A DNA stretch of 64,000 nucleotides from an uncultured Gemmiger sp. (GTDB taxonomy: Bacteria; Bacillota; Clostridia; Oscillospirales; Ruminococcaceae): positions 23,263 to 87,262 of the forward strand of contig CANRCB010000007.1 in assembly GCA_947629015.1 (NCBI GenBank). The letters are read 5' to 3'. Shown piece after piece: positions 46,824 to 54,544 of this stretch (its first letter is position 1; the number at the start of each line of letters is the position of its first letter). The notes below the pieces were generated by a model. It saw nothing but the letters and a program-made list of their open reading frames with translations. It made no database searches and was not told the origin of the DNA. The position numbers were made by a program, and so were the translations under genes.

Positions 46824-47765
46824 ATGAAAAGCATCCTGAAAAAGCTGGCGCTGCTTTCCGTCCCCGTGTGGGTGTGGCTGGCGTTTTTCATCGCGTTTGA
46901 GCCCAACAACTATTTCGGGCTCAAAAGCGGCAGCGGCTCCAGCCAGCCGGTGGCGCGCGTGCGCGCGTGGGAGCAGGCGCCGGGGCAAAACCTGATCTTG
47001 GGCGACAGCCGCCTGGCCCATTTCGACATGGACCTCATCGCCGAGGAAAGCGGCGAGGCGTGGCAAAACCTCGCCTTTGGCGGGGCGTCGCTGCGCGAGA
47101 CGCTGGATCTGGCCGGCTATGTGCTGGACAGCCCCCACGAGGTAAAGCACATTTTGTTCGCGCTTTCCTTCTACACCCTCAACGCCGGCTATGACACCGA
47201 CCGCTTCTCGGCGCTGGCGCAGACGCTGCACGACCCCCTCGCCTACTGCCTGAACCTGGAATACAACGTCAACGCCCTGACGGTGTTCCTGGACACGGTG
47301 CGCGGCACGCCGGACACCGTGGAAAGCGGGGACTGGGGCCCCGCCGATTATCTTGGCGCGGACGGCGCCGCCATCCCGCTGCACCGCCGCCTGTATGACT
47401 ACCCCGCCACCATCGCGCCGCGCTGCGCGCGCTGGGCCCCCAATGAGGAGCAGCTGGCCCGGCTGGAGGCGCTGGCCGCACGCTGCCAAAGCGAGGGCGT
47501 GGCGCTGACGGTGGTGCTGCCGCCGATGGCCGGCAACGTGCGCACCGAGATCTGCGACGCCTACGGCATCACGCCGGTGATGGAAGGGGACATTTTGCCC
47601 CGCCTTGCGGCGTGGAGCGGGGAGTACGGCTTCCAGCTGCTGGACTACGAGTGGGGCGGCAGCTGCATCACGGACGATGACACGCAGTTTTTTGACGGTT
47701 TCCACCTGGACGAGAAATACGGCCTGCCGCTTTGGACGCGGCAGCTGTTTGGAGACATGGCATGA
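46824..47765 (+). CDS. DltD/AlgX-like SGNH protein, partner of the MBOAT acyltransferase
   Basis: 313 residues. An N-terminal membrane anchor (LALLSVPVWVWLAFFIAFEP) is followed by an extracytoplasmic SGNH-like domain. The nucleophile block is NLILGDSRLAHFDMDLIAEE, the Gly block is WQNLAFGGASLRETLDLAGY and the C-terminal Asp-x-x-His pair is TQFFDGFHLDEKYGLPLW. This is the pattern of DltD and AlgX/AlgJ proteins, which work with MBOAT proteins to acylate surface polymers. The set here is MBOAT plus SGNH without dltA or dltC, which favours polysaccharide O-acetylation over D-alanylation. ATG 46824 has GAAAGGGG upstream. Its stop overlaps the next start (ATGA). Confidence 0.8.
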   Translation: MKSILKKLALLSVPVWVWLAFFIAFEPNNYFGLKSGSGSSQPVARVRAWEQAPGQNLILGDSRLAHFDMDLIAEESGEAWQNLAFGGASLRETLDLAGYVLDSPHEVKHILFALSFYTLNAGYDTDRFSALAQTLHDPLAYCLNLEYNVNALTVFLDTVRGTPDTVESGDWGPADYLGADGAAIPLHRRLYDYPATIAPRCARWAPNEEQLARLEALAARCQSEGVALTVVLPPMAGNVRTEICDAYGITPVMEGDILPRLAAWSGEYGFQLLDYEWGGSCITDDDTQFFDGFHLDEKYGLPLWTRQLFGDMA

Positions 47766-49102
47766 AGGCACCGGATTTTCTGATCCTGTATGAGCACACC
47801 GTGCGCGAGTATGAGAGCGACCTTTTGCTCAAGCTCGAGCTGGAGCGCCGCGGCTACACGGCCGAGATACGCCAGCTTTTGGATCCCAAGCGCCTTGGCT
47901 GGATCTTTGGCCCCGCCGCAAAGCGCCCCAAGGTGCTGGTGGCGAGCTGTATGTATGACGACGAGGCCATCAACAGCCACGTCTACAACAACATCGGCCG
48001 CTGCGACAGGATCGTCAACCTGCACTGGGAGCAGATGCTTTCCGACACGCAGGAGGAGGGCGCGTGGTTCAACATGGCCGGCAACGCCAAGCGCTGCGTG
48101 CAGACCTGCTGGGGCACCCGCACGGCCCGCCGCCTGCAGGCCCACGGTATGCAGGCCAAAAACACCCCCGTGACCGGCGCCGTGATGATGGATTTTCTGC
48201 GGCCGGAATTTGCGGGCTATTTTAAGCCGAAGGCCGCCCTGTGCGCCGAATACGGCCTGGATCCCGCGCACCACCTGCACCTGTACATCTCCAGCTTTGG
48301 TTACGCCAGCATGGGCGAGCAGGAGGTGGCCGAGCTTTCCAAAATGGCGGGCACGGATTTTACCGGCTTTGCCAAGACCAACCGGGAATCGATGGCCGAG
48401 ACCCTGCGCTGGTTCGATACATATCTGGCCGCCCACCCCGATGTGGAGCTTGTTTACCGCCGCCACCCCAGCGAATGGAACAGCCCCGCGCTGGAGGCGC
48501 TTGCCGCCAAACGGCCCAACTTCCACGTCATTTTTGCCGATTCGGTCAAGCAGTGGATCGTGGCGGCGGATTCCATCTCCATCTGGATGAGCACCGCCAT
48601 TGCCGAGGTGTATATGGCCGGCAAAAGCTGCTGCATCCTGCGCCCGCAGCCCATCGAGCATGAATATGACCCCGTGATCTACAAGGGCGCCGAATACATC
48701 ACCGGCTATGCCGCCTTTGCCGCCGCGCTGGACGCACAGCGCGCGGGCGGCGCGGCGCCGGCCTTCCCCATTGAAAAGAGCGTTATCGAGGGGTATTTTG
48801 ACCCCGGCCCGCGCCCCGCCTACCGGCGCATGGCGGATCTTTTGGAGGAGGTCTACCGGGACCCGCCGCGGGATACGCCGATGGGGCCGGGATTCAAGGC
48901 GCATTTCAACCTGCTCAAATATCTGGCGCTGCGCGGGGTGCATTTTTTGTTCCGGCACCGCTGGCAGCCCAAAACGGTGTTCGCTTTCTGCCCGCCGCTG
49001 GCGGCGTTTGCCCAGCGCATCTACGGCTATGTGGAAAAGGCGTACATCCCGCCCGCGGAGCGCGCGCGCATGGAGGCGCGCATCCGCCCCTTTGTACAAT
49101 GA
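47762..49102 (+). CDS. Surface carbohydrate biosynthesis protein, GT-B-like (probable)
   Basis: 446 residues, no membrane segment. The N-terminus has a Rossmann-like start (APDFLILYEHTVREYESDLL, LKLELERRGYTAEIRQLL) and PKVLVASCMYDDEAINSHVY. The C-terminal half has LELVYRRHPSEWNSPALEAL-type content (VELVYRRHPSEWNSPALEAL) and the block FADSVKQWIVAADSISIWMS, then TAIAEVYMAGKSCCILRP. This is like the donor-binding end of CDP-glycerol or polysaccharide-type GT-B transferases. The call as a surface-carbohydrate transferase rests on that block and on the neighbours. A specific donor cannot be given. ATG 47762 overlaps the DltD-like stop by four bases, and a flippase gene follows. Confidence 0.65.
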   Translation: MKAPDFLILYEHTVREYESDLLLKLELERRGYTAEIRQLLDPKRLGWIFGPAAKRPKVLVASCMYDDEAINSHVYNNIGRCDRIVNLHWEQMLSDTQEEGAWFNMAGNAKRCVQTCWGTRTARRLQAHGMQAKNTPVTGAVMMDFLRPEFAGYFKPKAALCAEYGLDPAHHLHLYISSFGYASMGEQEVAELSKMAGTDFTGFAKTNRESMAETLRWFDTYLAAHPDVELVYRRHPSEWNSPALEALAAKRPNFHVIFADSVKQWIVAADSISIWMSTAIAEVYMAGKSCCILRPQPIEHEYDPVIYKGAEYITGYAAFAAALDAQRAGGAAPAFPIEKSVIEGYFDPGPRPAYRRMADLLEEVYRDPPRDTPMGPGFKAHFNLLKYLALRGVHFLFRHRWQPKTVFAFCPPLAAFAQRIYGYVEKAYIPPAERARMEARIRPFVQ

Positions 49103-49130
49103 CGGCCGGCCCGGAAAGCGAGGTGGGCGC

Positions 49131-50573
49131 ATGGCGCAGGAAAAAAGTGAAAATTTTATCGGCAATGTGATGAAATATTCCGTCGCCACCTGGCTGGGGT
49201 TCGGCATCACCGGCGCGGCGCTCATCGTCAAGGGCTTTTTGCCGGCCGAGGTGCAGGGCGCGCCCGTCACCTTCATGACCTATACGGCCAGCCTGATGAA
49301 CCTTGGCATCCTGGGGCTGGACCAAAGCCTGCTGCGCTTTTACAAGGAGCCGCCCGCCGGCGCCGGGCCGCGCGGGCTGTTCGGCGCGTGCGTGGCGTTC
49401 TCGGGCGCGTTCATGCTGGTGTTGGGGGTGGTGTGCAGCGCGCTTTTTGCCCGCCCGCTGGCGGCGGCGCTGGGGCTTGGCACGCCGCTCGTCCCGCTTT
49501 TGTTTTTGAACGCGGCGCTGTACATGGTGGTGCGGTATCTGAACGTTTTGCTGCGCCTGGAGGGCGACATCAAAGCCTATACCCTGGAAACGCTGTGGAT
49601 GCAGGGCTGCTACAACCTGTTTTACCTGCTGCCGGGCTTTTTTACCTCCAACACCGTGGTGCTGGCGCTGGCCGCGGTGCTGAGCTTCGGCGTGGTGGGC
49701 ATCGCGTTCGGGGCCAGGGTGTTTGCCGCCGTGCGCCTGCCCGCCCCGGCGCAGCTGCGCGGCATCGCCCGCACGGTGGTGCCTTACGGCGTGGCGCTGG
49801 CCCCGGCGCAGATCCTGTTCACCCTCAACAGCGGTATCTGCCTTTCCTTCGTCGGCAACTTTGCCGGTGAGCGGGCGCGCGGGCTGTTCGCCTTCGGGTT
49901 CAGCCTGGCGCAGCTCGTGACCGCCGTGCAGGCCGGCTTTTCGACCTATTGGGGGCCGTATGTGTTCGCCCATTACCGCGAGGAGCAGGCGCGCATCGGC
50001 CGCGTGCACGATATGCTGAACCTGCTCATCTTCGGGTTTTTCTGCTGCCTGGTGATGTTTGAGGATGTGGTGTTCCTCATCTTCCCGGACAAGGCCGGCT
50101 GCATGGGCATCTTCCCGCTGCTCATGCTGGGCGTGGTGTTCAATATTTTGTGCGAGGGCACGGTGTACGGCAACGCCATCGCGCGCAAGCCCTGGCACGA
50201 TACCGTGGGCATCGCGCTGGGCGCGGCCGTCAACCTGGGGCTGTGCGCCGCGCTGGTGCCGCGCTGGGGGCTTTGGGGCGCGGGGCTGGCCATCGCCGCC
50301 GGCAACGGCGTGATGTTTTTGTACCGCACGCTGACGGGGCAATACTATTACCGCACCGTGCCGAGCGCCGCCAAAACCGTCTCGGGCTTTTTGCTGGCCT
50401 TTGCGGTGACGGGCATCGGCTGCGTGCTGTATGACCGGTTCTGGCTGAAATTTCTGCTGACGGCGGCGGTGCTGTTCCTCTACGGCACGCTGTACCGCGC
50501 CCAGCTGCACGAGGCCTGGCGCACGGGGCTGGCCCTTTTGCGCAAACTGCAAAAACGGGGGGATGGCGTATGA
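49131..50573 (+). CDS. Polysaccharide flippase / biosynthesis protein (Wzx/MOP superfamily)
   Basis: 480 residues with 12-14 membrane helices. The start ENFIGNVMKYSVATWLGFGI and the matching LRGIARTVVPYGVALAPAQI at the second half are the MOP (Wzx-like) pattern. STYWGPYVFAHYREEQARIG and FPLLMLGVVFNILCEGTVYG also fit polysaccharide exporters. It should flip undecaprenyl-linked glycan units to the outer face for the enzymes encoded around it. ATG 49131 has GCGAGGTGGG upstream. The stop overlaps the GNAT start by four bases, so the run DltD-like to hflX is one transcription unit. Confidence 0.88.
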   Translation: MAQEKSENFIGNVMKYSVATWLGFGITGAALIVKGFLPAEVQGAPVTFMTYTASLMNLGILGLDQSLLRFYKEPPAGAGPRGLFGACVAFSGAFMLVLGVVCSALFARPLAAALGLGTPLVPLLFLNAALYMVVRYLNVLLRLEGDIKAYTLETLWMQGCYNLFYLLPGFFTSNTVVLALAAVLSFGVVGIAFGARVFAAVRLPAPAQLRGIARTVVPYGVALAPAQILFTLNSGICLSFVGNFAGERARGLFAFGFSLAQLVTAVQAGFSTYWGPYVFAHYREEQARIGRVHDMLNLLIFGFFCCLVMFEDVVFLIFPDKAGCMGIFPLLMLGVVFNILCEGTVYGNAIARKPWHDTVGIALGAAVNLGLCAALVPRWGLWGAGLAIAAGNGVMFLYRTLTGQYYYRTVPSAAKTVSGFLLAFAVTGIGCVLYDRFWLKFLLTAAVLFLYGTLYRAQLHEAWRTGLALLRKLQKRGDGV

Positions 50574-51157
50574 CCCACCGCGGCACGGTCGAGCTTGCCA
50601 CGCCGCGCCTTGTGCTGCGCCGCTTTACCACGGACGACGCCAAGCCGATGTTCGATACCTGGGCCAGTGACCCGGCCGTGACCCGATTTTTGCGCTGGAG
50701 CCCGCACCGGGACTGGGGCGCTACGGCGGAGCTTTTGCACGAATGGTGCAAAAACTACGCCCGGCTGGATTTTTACAGCTGGGCGGTCTGCCTGCGGGCG
50801 GGCGGCACGCTCATCGGCAGCATCGCCGTCGGCACCGCCGAGGCGGACGACGGCTGGCAGCGCCCGGTGCCCCCCGCCCCGCACTGGGAGCCGGGCTATG
50901 CGTACGGGCGCGCGTACTGGGGCCGCGGCTACGCCACCGAGGCGCTGTGCGCCGTGCGGGATTTTTGGTTCGCCCAGGCCGGCGGGGATTTTTTGGCCTG
51001 CTGCCACGCCGTGGAAAACCCGGCCAGCGGGCGCGTGATGCAAAAGGCCGGGTTCGCATATGACCACGACGCCTTCTACCACCGCTTTGACGGCAGCGCC
51101 GTGGCGTGCAGGGTGTATGGGCTGAAGAAAGGTATGTATGGAACAGCTGGAACTTGA
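50570..51157 (+). CDS. GNAT-family N-acetyltransferase (RimJ/RimL type)
   Basis: 195 residues. The opening ELATPRLVLRRFTTDDAKPM is typical of the RimJ/RimL branch. VTRFLRWSPHRDWGATAELL and the acetyl-CoA segment GYAYGRAYWGRGYATEALCA (R-x-x-G-x-G/A loop as WGRGYAT) follow. AVENPASGRVMQKAGFAYDH is the C-terminal helix-strand. It acetylates an amino group of a protein, amino acid or antibiotic; the acceptor is unknown. It overlaps the flippase by four bases and hflX by 20 bases, so translation is coupled on both sides. No link to polysaccharide is proved by this. Confidence 0.88.
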   Translation: MTHRGTVELATPRLVLRRFTTDDAKPMFDTWASDPAVTRFLRWSPHRDWGATAELLHEWCKNYARLDFYSWAVCLRAGGTLIGSIAVGTAEADDGWQRPVPPAPHWEPGYAYGRAYWGRGYATEALCAVRDFWFAQAGGDFLACCHAVENPASGRVMQKAGFAYDHDAFYHRFDGSAVACRVYGLKKGMYGTAGT

Positions 51158-52430
51158 TTTTGGCGCCACGGCGCAAAAAAGCATCGATGACGGGCAGCCG
51201 GCGCCCAAGGCCGTGCTGCTCTCGCTCGATTTGGGCGCGTTCGACGCCGCCCGCAGCCTGGACGAGCTGGCCGCCCTGGCCGAGGCCGACGGGCTGGAGG
51301 TGGCGGCCGTCGTACAGCAAAAGCGCGGCGCGCCGGTGGCGGCCACGCTGCTGGGCGAGGGCAAGGTGGCCGAGGCGCGGCTGGTCTGCCTGAACACCGG
51401 CGCGGACGTGGCGGTGTTTGACGGGGAGCTTTCCGGCAGCCAGCTGCGCAACCTGGCGGCCGCCTTGCAGGTGGACGTGCTCGACCGCACGATGCTGATT
51501 TTGGACATCTTCCAAAAGCGCGCGGCCACCAACGAGGGCAAATTGCAGACGGAGCTGGCGCTGCTGCGCTACCGGCTGCCGCGGCTGCAGGGCCTTGGCG
51601 AGGCGCTGAGCCGGCAGGGCGGCGGCGGGGGCGGCGGCGGGGGCGCGCGCCGCGGCGCCGGCGAGAGCAAGCTGGAGCTGGACCGCCGGGCCCTGCACGC
51701 GCGCATCGATATGCTGGAGCGGCGGCTCAAGGAGATGGAAAAGCACCGCGGCGAGACGCGGCGCGCCCGCCAAAAGGGCGGCGTGCCGGTGGTGGCGCTG
51801 GTGGGGTACACCAACGTGGGCAAATCCAGCCTGATGAACGCCTTGTGCGGCGCGGGCATCTTTGCCACCGATATGCTGTTTGCCACGCTGGACCCCACCG
51901 CCCGCAGGCTGGCGCTGCCCAGCGGCCTGAACGCCGTTTTGGTGGATACCGTCGGTTTTGTGAGCCGGCTGCCGCACCACCTGGTGGAGGCGTTCAAGAG
52001 CACATTGGAGGAGGCCGCCTACGCCGACGTCATCGTCAAGGTGGCCGACGCCAGCGACCCCGCGGCCGCCGCGCAGCTGGCGGTGACGGACGAGGTGCTG
52101 GAAAGCCTTGGCTGCGGCGGCATCCCGCAAGTGACGGTCTACAACAAGTGCGACATCGGCGCCTTGGCCCCCTATGACCCGCAGGTGCTGCTGGTAAGCG
52201 CCAAAACGGGGCGCGGCCTGCCGGCGCTGCTGGCGCGCCTGGATGAGCTTTTGGCCGCGCGGGTGCGCGCCGTGGAGGTGCTGCTGCCCTATGGCAAGCT
52301 GGCGCTGGCCGAGATTTTGCGCAGCCGCGGCAGCGTGGCCGCCGAGGAATACCGCGAGGACGGCGTCTACTACCGCGGCACCGTGCCCGCCGAGGACTGG
52401 CACCGCCTGGCGCCGTACCTGCTGCCGTAA
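51138..52430 (+). CDS. hflX: GTPase HflX
   Basis: 430 residues. HflX binds the 50S ribosomal subunit and splits stalled ribosomes. The N-terminal domain has VFDGELSGSQLRNLAAALQV and DRTMLILDIFQKRAATNEGK, continuing LQTELALLRYRLPRL. The coiled-coil linker is SKLELDRRALHARIDMLERR. The G domain has VALVGYTNVGKSSLMNALCG (G1), LDPTARRL (G2), VDTVGFVSRLPHHLVEAFKS (G3) and YNKCD (G4). The motif before the coiled coil, normally SRxGGGIGTRGPGE, reads SRQGGGGGGGGGARRGAGES: a Gly-run expansion with loss of the Thr and Pro. ATG 51138 has AAGAAAGG upstream. The expansion comes from GGC/GGG slippage and may alter the loop. Confidence 0.94.
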   Translation: MEQLELDFGATAQKSIDDGQPAPKAVLLSLDLGAFDAARSLDELAALAEADGLEVAAVVQQKRGAPVAATLLGEGKVAEARLVCLNTGADVAVFDGELSGSQLRNLAAALQVDVLDRTMLILDIFQKRAATNEGKLQTELALLRYRLPRLQGLGEALSRQGGGGGGGGGARRGAGESKLELDRRALHARIDMLERRLKEMEKHRGETRRARQKGGVPVVALVGYTNVGKSSLMNALCGAGIFATDMLFATLDPTARRLALPSGLNAVLVDTVGFVSRLPHHLVEAFKSTLEEAAYADVIVKVADASDPAAAAQLAVTDEVLESLGCGGIPQVTVYNKCDIGALAPYDPQVLLVSAKTGRGLPALLARLDELLAARVRAVEVLLPYGKLALAEILRSRGSVAAEEYREDGVYYRGTVPAEDWHRLAPYLLP

Positions 52431-52920
52431 AGCGGGGGCAAGACCCCGCCCTGCAAACCACCCGGGAACAACATTTGCAGTAAGGTTCGGGGCGTCGGGG
52501 ACGCCGCCCCCTACAAACCCGATGCTATGTTTCTCGCGGTTTGCGGGCCGATTGTAATCGGCCCCTACGGATAGACCGTGGGTGTCTGCAAAACCGTTAG
52601 GTGCGCTCTGCCCATAGCGGCGCGCAGCGCGGCGTGAGCGTGGACGGCGCCGCAAGGTGGCGCCCGTCCGGCGGACGGGGGATGGTGCCCGCCGAAATAC
52701 CCGGGCGATATCTTGCCTCGGGGGATTCCAAAGGGGGAACCCCCTTTGGTCGTGGGTCCGCTGCATGCGAAACCAGCGGGACCTTTTCGGTTCCTTTTCG
52801 GTCACGAAAAGGAACGGTAAAAAGCCAAATCCCGGTAAAATGCGGCAGCCAACGGGCCCCGCGGCGGGGTCAAGACCCCGCCCTACAATTCTACCCATAA
52901 AAGCGCTTTTTGACACACTG
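52431..52920. repeat. 490-bp mosaic intergenic region E between hflX and its terminator
   Basis: No gene is supported. It opens with GGGGGCAAGACCCCGCCCTG and continues with AAGGTTCGGGGCGTCGGGGA, then TTTGCGGGCCGATTGTAATC. All are modules found at 2.3, 5.9 or 21.7 kb. It ends with GGGGTCAAGACCCCGCCCTA, then CTACCCATAAAAGCGCTTTT, TTGACACACT. The last part is nearly identical to the end of element D at 2.3 kb, again directly before a terminator hairpin. Confidence 0.65.
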
Positions 52921-52956
52921 AAATCGCCTGCCCCGGTGCCGTGGCAGGCGATTTTG
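52921..52956. terminator. Terminator shared by hflX and the convergent SPFH gene
   Basis: A 12-bp stem (AAATCGCCTGCC/GGCAGGCGATTT) with TTTTGG on the + strand. It lies 490 bases from the hflX stop and 18 bases from the SPFH stop. Confidence 0.7.
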
Positions 52957-52973
52957 GATGCTATGGCGGCGTG

Positions 52974-53864
52974 TCATTCATTTTTGGCACTCTCGGCGAT
53001 GGCGGCCACGGTAGCGGCCAGGTTCTGCATATCGCTGGGCACGATGAGCTTGGTGGCCTTGCCGTCGGCGACCTTTTCCAGCGCTTCCATGCTGCGCAGC
53101 GCCAGCATACTCTGGCTGGGGTTCGCCTCGTTGATGAGCCTGATGGCATCGGCGCGGGCCTTCTGCACCATGAGCAGGGCCTGGGCCTCGCCCTCGGCCT
53201 CGCGGATGCGCTGCTGCTTGACGGCCTCGGCGCGCAGGATGGCGGATTCCTTTTCACCCTCGGCGCGGGTGATGGCGGCCTGCTTTTCGCCCTCGGCCAG
53301 CAGGATGCTGGCGCGTTTCTCGCGGTCGGCCTTCATCTGCTTTTCCATCGCCTGGCGGATCTCGACCGGCGGCTCGATGTTCTTGAGCTCGACACGGTTG
53401 ACCTTGATGCCCCAGCGGTCGGTGGCTTCGTCAAGGGTGGCGGTGATGCGGCCGTTGATGGCGTCGCGGCTGGTGAGCGTCTCGTCCAGCGTCATGGAGC
53501 CGATGATATCGCGTAAACTGGTGGCCGAGAGGTTCTCGATGGCCTGCACCGGGCGGTTGACGCCGTAGGTGTAGGCCTTGGCGTCAAACACCTGGAAAAA
53601 GACGACGGTGTCGATCATCATGGTGACGTTGTCGCGCGTGATGACGGGCTGGGGCGGGAAATCGGCGGCCTCCTCCTTGAGGCTGACCTTGCGCACCACG
53701 CGCTCGACAAAGGGCACGCGGATGTGCAGCCCGGCGCCCCAGGTGGCTTTGTAGACGCCCAAAAACTCGGTGATGTAGGCGTTGGCCTGCGGCACGATGA
53801 CGACGCAGGTCGCCAGCAGGACGACGATGAGGATGATCAGGATAGCCAAAATGAGCAGCGGCAT
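52974..53864 (-). CDS. SPFH/Band 7 domain protein (stomatin-like, QmcA type)
   Basis: 296 residues. An N-terminal membrane helix (LLILAILIILIVVLLATCVV) is followed by the Band 7 domain (VPQANAYITEFLGVYKATWG, FPPQPVITRDNVTMMIDTVV, LRDIIGSMTLDETLTSRDAI, WGIKVNRVELKNIEPP). A long Ala/Glu/Lys coiled coil follows (about residues 165-250: REKRASILLAEGEKQAAITR). Stomatin-like proteins build oligomers that organise membrane microdomains and often work with an NfeD partner, which is the next gene upstream here. ATG 53864 has AAAGGGGAG upstream. The end is SAKNE. It shares an operon with nfeD and lies convergent to hflX. Confidence 0.92.
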   Translation of the reverse strand: MPLLILAILIILIVVLLATCVVIVPQANAYITEFLGVYKATWGAGLHIRVPFVERVVRKVSLKEEAADFPPQPVITRDNVTMMIDTVVFFQVFDAKAYTYGVNRPVQAIENLSATSLRDIIGSMTLDETLTSRDAINGRITATLDEATDRWGIKVNRVELKNIEPPVEIRQAMEKQMKADREKRASILLAEGEKQAAITRAEGEKESAILRAEAVKQQRIREAEGEAQALLMVQKARADAIRLINEANPSQSMLALRSMEALEKVADGKATKLIVPSDMQNLAATVAAIAESAKNE

Positions 53865-53909
53865 GATACTTCTCCCCTTTTCTGTGTTTTTATCGCGGCC
53901 CGGGGCGCG

Positions 53910-54359
53910 TTACCGCGCGGCGGGTTCGGGTACGGGTACGGGCTCCACGATGAGGATGAAACCATCCACATCCAGCACGCGGCAGGCGCTGCCCGGCTCC
54001 ATCGGCACGGCGCTGCGGGCCTGCCAGTCCAGCCCGTCGACGTGGACGCGGCCGAGGGTTCCGGGCACAAGGGCCTTGAGCACGGTGCCCTGCTTGCCGA
54101 TGGTGAGCGGGCTGCCGTTGGTGACGGGCGGGGGCTGCTGCCCCCGCCGGGCGGCAAGGCGCGGCAGCATGATGAGCAGCACGGCGGCGGATACCACCGC
54201 GAAGGCCAGCACCTGCCAGCCGAAGTGGAGCGGGGTAAAGCTCAGCAGCAGCGCCGCAGCGGCGCCGACCGCGAACCAAACCGAGACGAGCGCCGTGGTC
54301 ACGGCCTCGGCGGCGACAAAGGCTGCGACGGCAATGAGCCAGAAGATGCTTTCCCACAT
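53910..54359 (-). CDS. NfeD family membrane protein
   Basis: 149 residues, the short NfeD1b form without the protease domain. Three to four N-terminal helices (ESIFWLIAVAAFVAAEAVTT, VWFAVGAAAALLLSFTP, VLAFAVVSAAVLLIMLPRLA) are followed by a cytoplasmic OB-fold domain (LTIGKQGTVLKALVPGTLGR, VHVDGLDWQARSAV, RVLDVDGFILIVEPV). NfeD proteins anchor or modulate SPFH proteins, and the SPFH gene follows 45 bases downstream. The C-terminal Pro/Glu tail is short. ATG 54359 has AAAGGGGG upstream, and its promoter is at 54404. Confidence 0.9.
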   Translation of the reverse strand: MWESIFWLIAVAAFVAAEAVTTALVSVWFAVGAAAALLLSFTPLHFGWQVLAFAVVSAAVLLIMLPRLAARRGQQPPPVTNGSPLTIGKQGTVLKALVPGTLGRVHVDGLDWQARSAVPMEPGSACRVLDVDGFILIVEPVPVPEPAAR

Positions 54360-54403
54360 AAAACGTGCCCCCTTTCCAGGCGATGCGGGTGCCTGCTGCC
54401 CTT

Positions 54404-54433
54404 ATTGTAAACCCAATATACGGCGTCTGTCAA
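54404..54433 (-). promoter_or_regulatory. Promoter of the nfeD-SPFH operon
   Basis: On the minus strand TTGACA (54428-54433), 18 bases, TACAAT (54404-54409), 45 bases before the ATG. Confidence 0.68.
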
Positions 54434-54472
54434 TGAAAAATACTGCCAATGGCGGGGCGCGGTGCCGGGGCG

Positions 54473-54506
54473 GCACAAAAAAGGCGGCGGGGCCCAGGGC
54501 CCCGCC
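54473..54506 (-). terminator. Terminator after the GH13 gene
   Basis: On the minus strand a 9-bp stem (GGCGGGGCC/GGCCCCGCC) is followed by GCCTTTTTTTGTGCC. Confidence 0.8.
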
Positions 54507-54544
54507 GGAAAACGTTGCGGCGGCGGCAGGGCCGCGCGGGGCGG

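Noticed and set aside
45123..47765. dlt operon for teichoic acid D-alanylation
   Set aside because: MBOAT and DltD-like genes are present, but dltA and dltC are not. Polysaccharide O-acetylation fits better.
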